Shown here in pieces: positions 1 through 7,328 of a stretch of 8,968 bases of DNA. A model generated the notes under the pieces. The model was not told where the DNA came from. It was given only the letters and a program-made list of their open reading frames with translations, and did not search any database. Source of the DNA: JAAFHB01 sp038236995 (GTDB lineage Bacteria; Bacteroidota; Bacteroidia; Bacteroidales; Prolixibacteraceae); NCBI GenBank assembly GCA_038236995.1, contig JBBRZE010000127.1:1-8968 (forward strand). The letters are read 5' to 3'. Each line of letters starts with the position of its first letter. Positions within the stretch are counted from its first letter, which is position 1. Position numbers and translations under genes: made by a program.

Positions 1-2218
1 GGAACGTACCTGCTTCACAATGGACAAGATCCGCTCCGAATCGGTCATCAAAGTATTTGTCGATCTATACAACAAAGGATATATCTACCGTGGTGTGCGG
101 ATGGTCAACTGGGATCCGGCTGCCAAAACTGCACTTTCGGACGAAGAGGTCAATCACAAAGAAGAAAAATCGAAACTCTATTACGTACGTTATAAAATTG
201 AAGGAAGCAACGAAGAATATGTGACTGTTGCCACCACACGACCGGAAACGATTCTGGGAGATACGGCAGTTTGCGTGAATCCGCACGACGACCGTTTCAA
301 ACATCTTGTCGGAAAGAAAGTATTTGTTCCGCTCGTGAACCGGCTTGTCCCGGTTATCCAGGATGAATATGTTGATATCGAATTTGGAACGGGATGTCTT
401 AAAATCACACCGGCGCACGATATCAATGACTATGAAATTGGATTGCGTCACCACCTCGAAGTAATCGATACATTTAATGACGATGGCACACTAAGCGAAA
501 AAGCACAGTTGCTTGTAGGCGTCGATCGGTTCGAAGCACGGAAACAGATCATCCCGATGCTCGAAGCAGCGGGGAATCTGGTTAAAATTGAGGATTACAA
601 CAACAAAGTAGGCTATTCAGAACGTACCGATGTACCGATTGAGCCAAAACTATCGGCGCAGTGGTTCCTCAAAATGTCTGATATCACTAAACCGGCTGCC
701 GATGCAGTCGAAAATGATGAGATCAAATTCTATCCCGCCAAATTTAAGAACCTCTACCGCCATTGGATGGAGAATATCAAAGACTGGTGCATCTCGCGTC
801 AGCTCTGGTGGGGACATCGTATTCCGGTTTATTACCTTTCCGACGGTTCATTTGTTGTCGCCCACAGCGAAGAACATGCCCTTGAACAAGCGCGTCAGAA
901 GACAGGAAACAATCAACTTACCATTAGCGATTTGCGCCAGGATGAAGATGTGCTTGATACATGGGCTTCCTCATGGCTCTGGCCGATATCGGTATTCGAT
1001 GGGATCAACAATCCCGATAACAAAGAGATTAACTACTACTATCCGACAAATGATCTGATAACGGCGCCCGAAATCATTTTCTTCTGGGTAGCCAGGATGA
1101 TTATTGCCGGTTACGAATACCGTGATGAACTGCCATTTAAAAACGTTTACTTCACCGGCATCGTGAGGGATCAGCAACGCCGGAAAATGTCGAAATCATT
1201 GGGCAATTCGCCCGATCCGCTCGATCTGATTGCCAAATATGGTGCCGATGGTGTCAGGGTTGGTATGTTGTTCTGCTCACCTGCCGGGAATGATATCCTT
1301 TTTGATGAATCACTCACCGAACAGGGTCGTAATTTCAGTTCGAAGATCTGGAATTCATTCCGTCTAATTAAAGGCTGGGAAGTTGATCCGTCAATTCCAC
1401 AACCCGAACATTCAAGGTTAGGCATTGAGTGGTTTAAGGCAAAATTAAGCGAAGTGATCGTTACAATGGATGACCACTTCGATAAATACCGGCTCAACGA
1501 TGCTTTAATGACCATTTACAATACCATTCGTGATGAGTTCTCGGGTTGGTTGCTCGAGATCATTAAACCGGCTTATCAGCAACCGATCGACAAAAAGACT
1601 TTCCAGGAAGTCAGTGAATTATTTGATGAAGTACTGCGTCTGCTCCATCCTTTTATGCCGTTTATCTCGGAAGAGATCTGGCAATTACTAAAGGAAAGGA
1701 AACATGGAGATTCTATCATGATTTCGGAATGGCCAAAACCTGTTGCAGATCAAGGAGAAACATGCGAAAAGTTTGAACTGATCAAAGAAGCTATTACAGG
1801 CATTCGCGCCATCCGTAAGGAGAAAGATATTGCGAACAAGGAACAACTTAAGTTATTTATCGTCCCTGGTGAAAAAGGCTTTATTCCGGAATACAACCCT
1901 ATCTTACTGAAAATGGGGAATCTTTCAGAATTGGAGGTTACTGATCAGGAAGTTGATGGAGCAATGTCATTCAGGGTCAACACTTCGGCTTTTTACATTC
2001 CGCTTGGTGATGTTGTGAATATTGAAGATGAGATCCTGAAAATTGAGGAGGAGCTAAAATATACGATCGGCTTTCTGGAATCGGTGAAGAAGAAAACAGG
2101 CAACGAACGTTTTATGAACAGCGCACCTGCACAAGTAGTTGAACTGGAACGTAAAAAGCAAACCGATGCAGAAGAGAAGATTAAGATGCTTCAGGAAAGG
2201 TTGAATTCCTTTAAATAA
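1..2218 (+). CDS. valS: Valyl-tRNA synthetase, 5'-truncated by window edge
   Basis: Cytosolic class Ia aminoacyl-tRNA synthetase that charges tRNA-Val with valine and hydrolyses mischarged Thr-tRNA. The frame is open from position 2, reading ERTCFT before the Met at 20, a stretch internal to ValS, so that Met is not the start. By comparison with family lengths near 875 aa, roughly 140 N-terminal residues, including the HIGH motif, lie outside. Counting from the Met at 20: the CP1 editing domain shows TTRPETILGDTAV (from residue 72) and GTGCLKITPAHD; the returning catalytic core shows DWCISRQLWWGHR (255-267), DVLDTWASSWLWP and the KMSKS loop (389-393). An anticodon-binding helical domain follows, and the C-terminus is a charged Glu/Lys-rich coiled-coil arm typical of ValS. 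The stop is TAA at 2216-2218. It converges on alanine dehydrogenase and ends about 90 nt before the shared terminator hairpin. No frameshift is seen. Identification is secure. Confidence 0.97.
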   Translation, partial: ERTCFTMDKIRSESVIKVFVDLYNKGYIYRGVRMVNWDPAAKTALSDEEVNHKEEKSKLYYVRYKIEGSNEEYVTVATTRPETILGDTAVCVNPHDDRFKHLVGKKVFVPLVNRLVPVIQDEYVDIEFGTGCLKITPAHDINDYEIGLRHHLEVIDTFNDDGTLSEKAQLLVGVDRFEARKQIIPMLEAAGNLVKIEDYNNKVGYSERTDVPIEPKLSAQWFLKMSDITKPAADAVENDEIKFYPAKFKNLYRHWMENIKDWCISRQLWWGHRIPVYYLSDGSFVVAHSEEHALEQARQKTGNNQLTISDLRQDEDVLDTWASSWLWPISVFDGINNPDNKEINYYYPTNDLITAPEIIFFWVARMIIAGYEYRDELPFKNVYFTGIVRDQQRRKMSKSLGNSPDPLDLIAKYGADGVRVGMLFCSPAGNDILFDESLTEQGRNFSSKIWNSFRLIKGWEVDPSIPQPEHSRLGIEWFKAKLSEVIVTMDDHFDKYRLNDALMTIYNTIRDEFSGWLLEIIKPAYQQPIDKKTFQEVSELFDEVLRLLHPFMPFISEEIWQLLKERKHGDSIMISEWPKPVADQGETCEKFELIKEAITGIRAIRKEKDIANKEQLKLFIVPGEKGFIPEYNPILLKMGNLSELEVTDQEVDGAMSFRVNTSAFYIPLGDVVNIEDEILKIEEELKYTIGFLESVKKKTGNERFMNSAPAQVVELERKKQTDAEEKIKMLQERLNSFK

Positions 2219-2228
2219 ATGAGAATGC

Positions 2229-2293
2229 CGGGTTTTGGGACTCGCGATTTTTAATCGCGATGATAAAATGGCGATTGAAAATCGCCAGACCCG
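2229..2293. repeat. REP-like element: two adjacent hairpins in an outer stem
   Basis: Two short perfect hairpins stand side by side: TCGCGATT (2242-2249) pairs with AATCGCGA (2253-2260) across a 3 nt loop, and TGGCGATT (2269-2276) pairs with AATCGCCA (2280-2287) across a 3 nt loop. An outer CGGGT (2229-2233) can pair with ACCCG (2289-2293), giving a possible three-way junction. The two hairpins share the GCGATT...AATCGC core. Position just after valS and the paired palindromes resemble REP/BIME extragenic elements. The REP assignment is inference, since copy number cannot be seen here. Confidence 0.55.
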
Positions 2294-2306
2294 TGTTCAG
2301 TATATA

Positions 2307-2344
2307 AAAAGACCTTCCAGATATCAACTATCGGAAGGTCTTTT
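2307..2344. terminator. Bidirectional intrinsic terminator between valS and ald
   Basis: A perfect 12 bp stem, AAAAGACCTTCC (2307-2318) with GGAAGGTCTTTT (2333-2344), surrounds a 14 nt loop. The A-rich 5' arm and T-rich 3' arm supply a U-tract in either direction, as expected between the convergent valS (+) and alanine dehydrogenase (-). Confidence 0.88.
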
Positions 2345-2365
2345 GCATTTTAAGAATTGGGAATA

Positions 2366-3481
2366 TTATCTTAATACTTCATTTACTTCATGATAAGTTA
2401 AGCCGAAAGCTTCAGCAACACCTTTGTAAACAACTTTTCCGTCTACGATATTCAATCCTTTTTTCAGGGATTTATCTTCAGCACAAGCTTTTTTCCAACC
2501 TTTGGCAGCCAGTTGTATTGCGTAAGGGAGAGTTGCATTGGTTAATGCAATTGTTGAAGTACGTGGCACTGCACCTGGCATATTGGCCACTGTATAATGA
2601 ATTACTTCTTCAATCACATACGTAGGATGATCGTGTGTTGTTGGAACCGTAGTTTCGAAACAACCGCCTTGATCAACTGCAACATCAATCATCACTGTTC
2701 CCGGCTCCATTGTCTTCAGCATGTCTTTGGTGACAAGGAAAGGGGCTTTTGTTCCGGGAATAAGCACTGCACCTACAATCACATCACTCACTTTAACCTG
2801 TGCCCTGATATTGTAATCATTCGACATCATGGTCTTCACATTGGCAGGCATAATATCGTTGAGGTATCTTAAACGACGAAGACTGATATCCATAATTGTA
2901 ACATCGGCACCCAATCCTGCAGCCATTTTAGCCGCTTCAGTTCCGACAATACCGCCACCGAGGATTAAAACTTTTGCAGGAAGAACTCCGGGAACTCCGC
3001 CGAGCAACATTCCACGACCACCAAAGGTCTTCTCAAGGTATTTTGCACCTTCATGAATCGACATCCTACCAGCCACTTCCGACATCGGAATTAATAGTGG
3101 TAAAGAATGGTCATCGAGTTCTACGGTCTCGTAAGCAAGACAAACCGCTTTACGGCGGATCATCGCATTTGTAAGCTTTTCTCCTGAGGCAAAGTGAAAG
3201 TACGTATAAACCAGTTGACCTTCCTTTATAAGGTTGTATTCTGATTCGATCGGTTCTTTCACTTTCATGATCATCTCTGCAATCGCATAAACATCCTCAA
3301 TGGCAGGAAGAATCTTTGCCCCTGCTGTAACATACTCGGCATCGGCAAAACCGCTACCATTTCCGGCAGTTGCCTGAACGTATACTTCATTGTTCCTTTT
3401 TACCAATTCAGCGGCACCTGCTGGGGTCAGTGCTACACGGTTCTCGTTATTTTTAATCTCTTTCGGTACACCTATAATCAT
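2366..3481 (-). CDS. ald: Alanine dehydrogenase (NAD-dependent)
   Basis: Cytosolic enzyme interconverting L-alanine with pyruvate, ammonium and NADH. The 371 aa length is the usual one for Ald. The N-terminal MIIGVPKEIKNNENRVAL is diagnostic. Family active-site residues are all present: substrate-binding Arg15 and Lys75, catalytic His96 (YTYFHFASG) and Asp270 (VDQGG). The NAD-binding Rossmann motif is GGGIVG at 175-180, with the strand-end acidic residue Asp198. Later motifs include THDHPTY and VANMPGAVPRTST. The close relative, the N-terminal half of transhydrogenase PntA, is less likely given the intact Ald motifs and ending. The ATG at 3481-3479 begins the conserved N-terminus and lacks a Shine-Dalgarno sequence. 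It is transcribed away from the aminotransferase and convergent with valS, so it is probably monocistronic. Confidence 0.96.
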   Translation of the reverse strand: MIIGVPKEIKNNENRVALTPAGAAELVKRNNEVYVQATAGNGSGFADAEYVTAGAKILPAIEDVYAIAEMIMKVKEPIESEYNLIKEGQLVYTYFHFASGEKLTNAMIRRKAVCLAYETVELDDHSLPLLIPMSEVAGRMSIHEGAKYLEKTFGGRGMLLGGVPGVLPAKVLILGGGIVGTEAAKMAAGLGADVTIMDISLRRLRYLNDIMPANVKTMMSNDYNIRAQVKVSDVIVGAVLIPGTKAPFLVTKDMLKTMEPGTVMIDVAVDQGGCFETTVPTTHDHPTYVIEEVIHYTVANMPGAVPRTSTIALTNATLPYAIQLAAKGWKKACAEDKSLKKGLNIVDGKVVYKGVAEAFGLTYHEVNEVLR

Positions 3482-3503
3482 AATAGCCTTTTTTTATTTT
3501 GGT

Positions 3504-3511
3504 CAAAATTA
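3504..3511 (-). promoter_or_regulatory. Candidate -7 element for ald
   Basis: Read on the minus strand, this is TAATTTTG, a match to the Bacteroidota -7 consensus TAnnTTTG, 22 nt before the ald ATG. The nearest TTTG upstream (plus-strand CAAA at 3528-3531) leaves only a 16 nt spacer, shorter than the usual 19-21, and the region is AT-rich, so a chance match is quite possible. Confidence 0.35.
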
Positions 3512-3681
3512 AAAAATACTTACAGTGCAAAATATGACTAAAATCCATATATTCAATCACTTTTAAAGATATATCCAAATGAAATAAAATGATAGGTATT
3601 TCACGATATTTTTTTATAAATCAGCGGCATTTCTTAATGAAAAGAAAGTAAAATCATCCAAAAAGCGAATAATTATAATTG

Positions 3682-3689
3682 TATCTTTG
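3682..3689 (+). promoter_or_regulatory. Candidate -7 element for the aminotransferase/GNAT unit
   Basis: TATCTTTG matches the Bacteroidota -7 consensus TAnnTTTG exactly, 26 nt before the aminotransferase ATG, implying a 5' leader of roughly 20 nt. I see no TTTG at the expected -33 spacing, so only half of the two-part promoter is supported. Confidence 0.55.
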
Positions 3690-3715
3690 CCCCTTGTCAA
3701 AAATGAATATAAAAA

Positions 3716-4915
3716 ATGCCTAAAATTTCGAACAGGGGAGAATTATTACCGGAATCAGCTATCCGTAAATTGGTGCCATATTCCGAAAAAGCAAAAGAAT
3801 TGGGAAGAAAGGTTTATCACCTGAACATTGGTCAGCCCGACATTAAAACTCCCCCGCATGCCATTGAACGAATCCGAAATTTCGATTTTGAACTGATACC
3901 ATACGGACATTCATTTGGAAACGATTCATACCGTAAAAAACTTGCCAAATATTACAGAGACCGTAATCTCGATGTTGATCAGGGTGAAATTCTGATCACA
4001 ACCGGGGGTTCTGAAGCGATCTCCTTCGCCTTTATGGTTTGCTTTAATCCGGGTGATGAAATTATTGTGCCTGAGCCATTTTACGCCAATTATCTCTCGT
4101 TTGCAATTGCAACTGATGTGGTTATTCAACCAATCACTGCAAGTATTGAAAATGGGTTTAAACTTCCCTCAATCGATGATTTCGAGCAATTAATCAATCC
4201 GAAAACAAAAGGAATTTTCATCTGTAATCCCAATAATCCGACTGGATATGTCTACACGAAGGAAGAGCTTGAGAAACTGAGCAAACTGGTTCTGAAATAT
4301 GATTTATACCTTATTTCGGATGAGGTTTACAGTGAATTTGTTTACGATGGTAAAACGCACCATTCGGTGCTTGAACTCGAAGGAATCAGCGAGAATGTCA
4401 TCATGATCGACTCGGTATCCAAACGTTTCAGCGCCTGCGGAATCAGGATTGGATCTCTTGTATCGAAAAACAAACGGGTTATTAAATCAATACTTAAACT
4501 GGCCATGGCACGGCTCTGTCCACCTATGCTCGGACAGGTTGTTGCAGAAGCAGCAGTTGATTCGCCGCCTGAATATATGGAAGAGGTTTACAATGAATAC
4601 TTAAACCGCCGAAATTATATTATTAACGCGTTAAATGATATTCCGGGAGTTTATTCTCCGATGCCGATGGGTGCTTTTTATTCGATTGTCAGACTGCCTA
4701 TTGATGACAGTGATAAATTCTGCCAATGGATGCTCGAAGAATTTGAATATCAGAATGAAACTGTAATGATGGCTCCTGCTTCCGGATTTTATTCGACGAA
4801 AGGAATTGGCAAAGATGAAGTCAGGATTGCCTATGTTCTAAATATTGAAGACCTGAAAAATGCAGTTGAATGTCTGAAAGTTGCACTTAAGGTTTATCCG
4901 GGAAGAACCTGTTAA
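3716..4915 (+). CDS. PLP-dependent aminotransferase, class I/II (aspartate aminotransferase family)
   Basis: Transfers an amino group between an amino acid and a 2-oxo acid using pyridoxal phosphate; probably cytosolic. The 399 aa length is typical of the fold-type I aspartate aminotransferase family. Visible motifs: substrate-loop region HLNIGQPDIKTPP (35-47); cofactor-binding TTGGSEA (95-101); NPNNPTG (171-177), whose Asn174 contacts PLP; SDEVYSEF with Asp202 and Tyr205; the Schiff-base lysine in SVSKRFSACGIRIG (Lys236), with phosphate-binding Arg244; and C-terminal Arg370 in VRIAYVL, which binds the substrate carboxylate. Specificity cannot be read from sequence; aspartate, alanine, or aromatic/branched substrates are all possible, so no symbol is given. 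The ATG at 3716 follows an AT-rich leader without a Shine-Dalgarno. Divergent from ald (234 bp apart); a GNAT gene follows 41 nt downstream and is likely cotranscribed. Confidence 0.93.
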   Translation: MPKISNRGELLPESAIRKLVPYSEKAKELGRKVYHLNIGQPDIKTPPHAIERIRNFDFELIPYGHSFGNDSYRKKLAKYYRDRNLDVDQGEILITTGGSEAISFAFMVCFNPGDEIIVPEPFYANYLSFAIATDVVIQPITASIENGFKLPSIDDFEQLINPKTKGIFICNPNNPTGYVYTKEELEKLSKLVLKYDLYLISDEVYSEFVYDGKTHHSVLELEGISENVIMIDSVSKRFSACGIRIGSLVSKNKRVIKSILKLAMARLCPPMLGQVVAEAAVDSPPEYMEEVYNEYLNRRNYIINALNDIPGVYSPMPMGAFYSIVRLPIDDSDKFCQWMLEEFEYQNETVMMAPASGFYSTKGIGKDEVRIAYVLNIEDLKNAVECLKVALKVYPGRTC

Positions 4916-4956
4916 TCCGGCAATTTGTCTGTGAGAAGGTGTGAAAAAGTCTTATT

Positions 4957-5487
4957 ATGAATCAGTTTAAGATTAAACAGATTAAGGATGCAGATGATCC
5001 GAATTTTATTGCTTTTTGGAACATATACAATGCAAGTTTTCCACTCACCGAAAGAAGGACCTTCGAACAGCAAACCGCAGTTTTCAAAAAATCAGGATAC
5101 CAGGTAAATGGTTATTTATCTGAAAATCGCATTATTGGATTTATTGCATTCTGGACAACAACAGAATTCGTGTTTATCGAGCATTTAGCCATTGCCCCGG
5201 AAGTTCGGAGTAAGGGTTTGGGAAGTGCCATTTTGAAACCATTTATTGAAAGGGAAACAATCCCCGTGATTCTTGAAATTGAACCAGTCATCAATGATCT
5301 TACCCGCAGGCGGTTAAAATTTTATCAATCTTTAGGTTTTGTCCAAAATGAACACCTTCATTATCAGCCACCCTATCATGCTGAAGACTTACCCCTTCAT
5401 CTTGTTATTTTAGCCTACCCAAATCATATTAATGAAGACCTTTACCACCAATTCGCTCAATTCCAGATAAATACAGTAATGAATTAA
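4957..5487 (+). CDS. GNAT-family N-acetyltransferase
   Basis: Predicted acetyl-CoA-dependent N-acyltransferase of 176 aa with a single GNAT domain. Motif A is clear: beta-strand FVFIEHLAIAPEVRSKGLG (71-89), with the pyrophosphate-binding R-S-K-G-L-G loop at 84-89 followed by helix SAILKPFI. Motif B appears as RRRLKFYQSLGFVQN (117-131), the usual 'FYxxxGF' pattern. No signal peptide or membrane segment is seen, so it is probably cytosolic. The substrate is unknown; small molecules, antibiotics or protein N-termini are all possible in this superfamily. It begins 41 nt after the aminotransferase stop with no promoter or terminator between, so the two probably share a transcript, but a metabolic link is only inference. 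No clear terminator follows; the repeat region lies downstream. Confidence 0.88.
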   Translation: MNQFKIKQIKDADDPNFIAFWNIYNASFPLTERRTFEQQTAVFKKSGYQVNGYLSENRIIGFIAFWTTTEFVFIEHLAIAPEVRSKGLGSAILKPFIERETIPVILEIEPVINDLTRRRLKFYQSLGFVQNEHLHYQPPYHAEDLPLHLVILAYPNHINEDLYHQFAQFQINTVMN

Positions 5488-5590
5488 TGAAAAGTGATTT
5501 CAGTAATTTGGAAATAATCCATTTTACAAATAAGGAGATACACTTAAGTTTAACGAATGAACGCGGTCAATAATAATTGATAGATAAAAT

Positions 5591-5904
5591 ATGAAAATTA
5601 CCCCTGTAAGCAGCAAATTGCCCCTCCGAAGGGCAATTTGCTGCTCAGAACTCCGGTAATGGTGCTCCGAAAAGGAAAATTGCTTCCTGGAACAGCAATC
5701 AGGGTGTTCTATGGAGGAAATTTGGTGCTTAGAAGGGCAATTAAGTAGCTCCAAACGGCAAATTTGGTGCTTAGAAGGGCAAATTAGTAGCTCCAAACGG
5801 CAAATTTGGTGCTCAGAGGGCCAATTAAGTAGTTCAGAGGAGAAAATTGGTGCTTCTAAGTAATAAATTCATGTTAAGGACATCAACTTCGTAGTTCAGA
5901 ACTT
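5591..5904. repeat. Degenerate 20-21 nt tandem repeat array, with 42 nt dimers
   Basis: About fifteen units fill most of the 467 bp gap between the GNAT gene and rimO. From 5611 to 5862 the register is exactly 21 nt (unit starts 5611, 5632, 5653, 5674, 5695, 5716, 5737, 5758, 5779, 5800, 5821, 5842); outer units at 5591 and 5863-5904 are about 20 nt and more decayed. A working consensus is GGCAAATTTGGTGCTCAGAAG. Copies at 5716, 5758 and 5800 alternate in type, making a 42 nt higher-order unit whose first two copies are nearly identical. Spacing by multiples of three leaves a minus-strand frame open for long stretches, but composition and lack of a good start argue against a gene. Flanks 5488-5590 and 5905-5954 are plain AT-rich sequence in which I see nothing. 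Function is unknown. Confidence 0.85.
5609..5645. repeat. 15 bp perfect inverted repeat at left edge of the repeat array
   Basis: AGCAGCAAATTGCCC (5609-5623) pairs perfectly with GGGCAATTTGCTGCT (5631-5645) across a 7 nt loop. It is formed by two neighbouring 21 nt units in nearly opposite orientation. No T-tract follows in either direction, so it is not a standard intrinsic terminator, although a stem this strong could protect the 3' end of the GNAT or rimO transcript. Confidence 0.8.
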
Positions 5905-5954
5905 CCTATTTATTGTGCTGTATTAAAACTCATTAATTATTAGATTATTAACCA

Positions 5955-7247
5955 TTAGATTAGCTCTCCGTAAAGATCAAAATCTTCAGAACCAGTGATT
6001 TTTACCTGATAAAAACTTCCAATTAGCAGATCCCGATCAGCAGAAATCAGCACCTCGCCATCCACTTCAGGTGAATCGAATTCGGTACGACCAATGAAAT
6101 AATCACCTTCCCGGCGGTCGATCACTACTTTCAAAGTCTGGCCAATCTTTTCAGCATTGATTTCGGCTGCAATTTGTTGTTGAATCTCCATTAATTCATC
6201 AGCACGTGCCTGCTTCACTTCCATTGGTATGGAATCTTCATATTTTTCACCTGCAAAGGTATCTTCTTCATGCGAATAAGGGAAAACACCCAATCGTTCA
6301 AAGCGCATCAGGCGAACAAATGCTTTTAACTCCTCAAAATCCTCTTCTGTTTCACCCGGATGCCCGACAAGCATCGTCGTGCGAAGATGAACGCCGGGAA
6401 CCTCTCCTCTGACCCGTTCGATCAGGCTGATGGTCTCTGCCTTTGTTGTATTCCGCCGCATCAGCTTCAGCATTTTATCGCTGCAATGTTGCAAGGCAAT
6501 ATCGAGGTAACGTGCCACATTGGGCTTTTCGTTCATCACCGGGAGCAAATCATAAGGAAAGTTGGAAGGATAAGCATAATGAAGTTTTATCCATTCGATT
6601 CCTTCTATAGCTGACAATTCAGAAACTAACTGTGCCAGTTTACTTTCTTTATAAAGATCAATTCCATAAAACGACAGGTCCTGCGCTATCACAAGCAATT
6701 CTTTAACACCCTTTTCTGCCAGACCGCGTGCTTCGCTGACAAGATCTTCGATCGGAATGGAAATATGAGCACCTGTCATTCGTGGAATGGCACAATAGGA
6801 ACAGGTCCTGTTACAACCTTCGGATATCTTCAGATAAGCGTAATGCGAAGGAGTTGTCAGGTACCGTTGCCGCGATAGGGACATTTTATAATCTGCTTTG
6901 AGATCCTCAACCATCTTGCGTACCTGAAATTTTCCGTAAAACCCATCAACTTCAGGAATTTCTGCAATCAGATCGTCTTTATATCTTTCAGACAAACAGC
7001 CAAATACAAATATTTTATCAATCAATCCCTCTCTTTTGGCTTCAGCGTAGCCCAAAATCGTGTTCACCGATTCCTCTTTGGCATCAAGAATGAAACCACA
7101 AGTATTAATGGCAACAATGCGCGCATCCGAATCTTCGGAATCGTGCGATACTTCGTAACCATTCGCCGCCATCTGGGATAAAAAAAGTTCAGAATCGACC
7201 AGATTTTTTGAACATCCCAATGTGACTACATTGATCTTCTTTTTCAT
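5955..7247 (-). CDS. rimO: Ribosomal protein S12 methylthiotransferase RimO
   Basis: Cytosolic radical-SAM enzyme that methylthiolates the conserved aspartate of ribosomal protein S12. With the start at 7247 the protein has 430 aa, normal for RimO. The order is: N-terminal UPF0004/MTTase domain beginning INVVTLGCSKNLVDSE with cluster cysteines Cys12, Cys50 and Cys84; radical-SAM core with GCNRTCSYC (Cys145, Cys149, Cys152) followed by AIPRMTGAHIS; LVGHPGETEEDF; and a C-terminal TRAM domain from about residue 366 that recognises S12. The GCSKNLVDSE signature favours RimO over the tRNA enzyme MiaB. The frame stays open 23 codons upstream to 7316, but that extension is hydrophobic, uncharacteristic of the family, and would contain the ftsY terminator, so the ATG at 7247-7245 is preferred. 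It lies 81 nt downstream of the ftsY stop in the same direction. Confidence 0.95.
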   Translation of the reverse strand: MKKKINVVTLGCSKNLVDSELFLSQMAANGYEVSHDSEDSDARIVAINTCGFILDAKEESVNTILGYAEAKREGLIDKIFVFGCLSERYKDDLIAEIPEVDGFYGKFQVRKMVEDLKADYKMSLSRQRYLTTPSHYAYLKISEGCNRTCSYCAIPRMTGAHISIPIEDLVSEARGLAEKGVKELLVIAQDLSFYGIDLYKESKLAQLVSELSAIEGIEWIKLHYAYPSNFPYDLLPVMNEKPNVARYLDIALQHCSDKMLKLMRRNTTKAETISLIERVRGEVPGVHLRTTMLVGHPGETEEDFEELKAFVRLMRFERLGVFPYSHEEDTFAGEKYEDSIPMEVKQARADELMEIQQQIAAEINAEKIGQTLKVVIDRREGDYFIGRTEFDSPEVDGEVLISADRDLLIGSFYQVKITGSEDFDLYGELI

Positions 7248-7274
7248 ATATTTCTTTATTACAAACAATTGCAT

Positions 7275-7304
7275 AAAAAACAAAAGGATGCACAATGGCA
7301 TCCT
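7275..7304 (-). terminator. Intrinsic terminator after ftsY
   Basis: On the minus strand, AGGATGC (7304-7298) pairs with GCATCCT (7291-7285) across a 6 nt loop, then runs into TTTTGTTTTTT (7285-7275). The 7 bp stem plus T-tract lies 25 nt past the ftsY stop and ahead of the rimO ATG at 7247. It implies that rimO has its own promoter or depends on read-through. Confidence 0.8.
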
Positions 7305-7328
7305 GAATTTATGCAAGTTGTGTTTACT

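Noticed and set aside
65..454. Long minus-strand ORF opposite valS, and similar ORFs opposite ald, rimO and ftsY
   Set aside because: They lie entirely within well-identified genes, show no family motifs, and are explained as shadows of the real reading frames.
5524..5796. Minus-strand 90 aa ORF with heptad-like repeats (LELLNCP / SKHQISS)
   Set aside because: The frame stays open because the 21 nt DNA repeat is a multiple of three. It has no ATG (starts at TTG), an in-frame stop shortly upstream near 5872, an odd Cys/His/Ser-rich composition, and overlaps a degenerate non-coding repeat.
5716..5841. Possible CRISPR array (42 nt periodic copies)
   Set aside because: The copies are contiguous with no unique spacers, the unit is itself a 21 nt dimer, and no cas genes are nearby.
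7248..7316. Signal peptide or membrane anchor on RimO
   Set aside because: It exists only if the longest ORF is used; the segment overlaps the ftsY terminator and the conserved RimO N-terminus begins at the Met at 7247.
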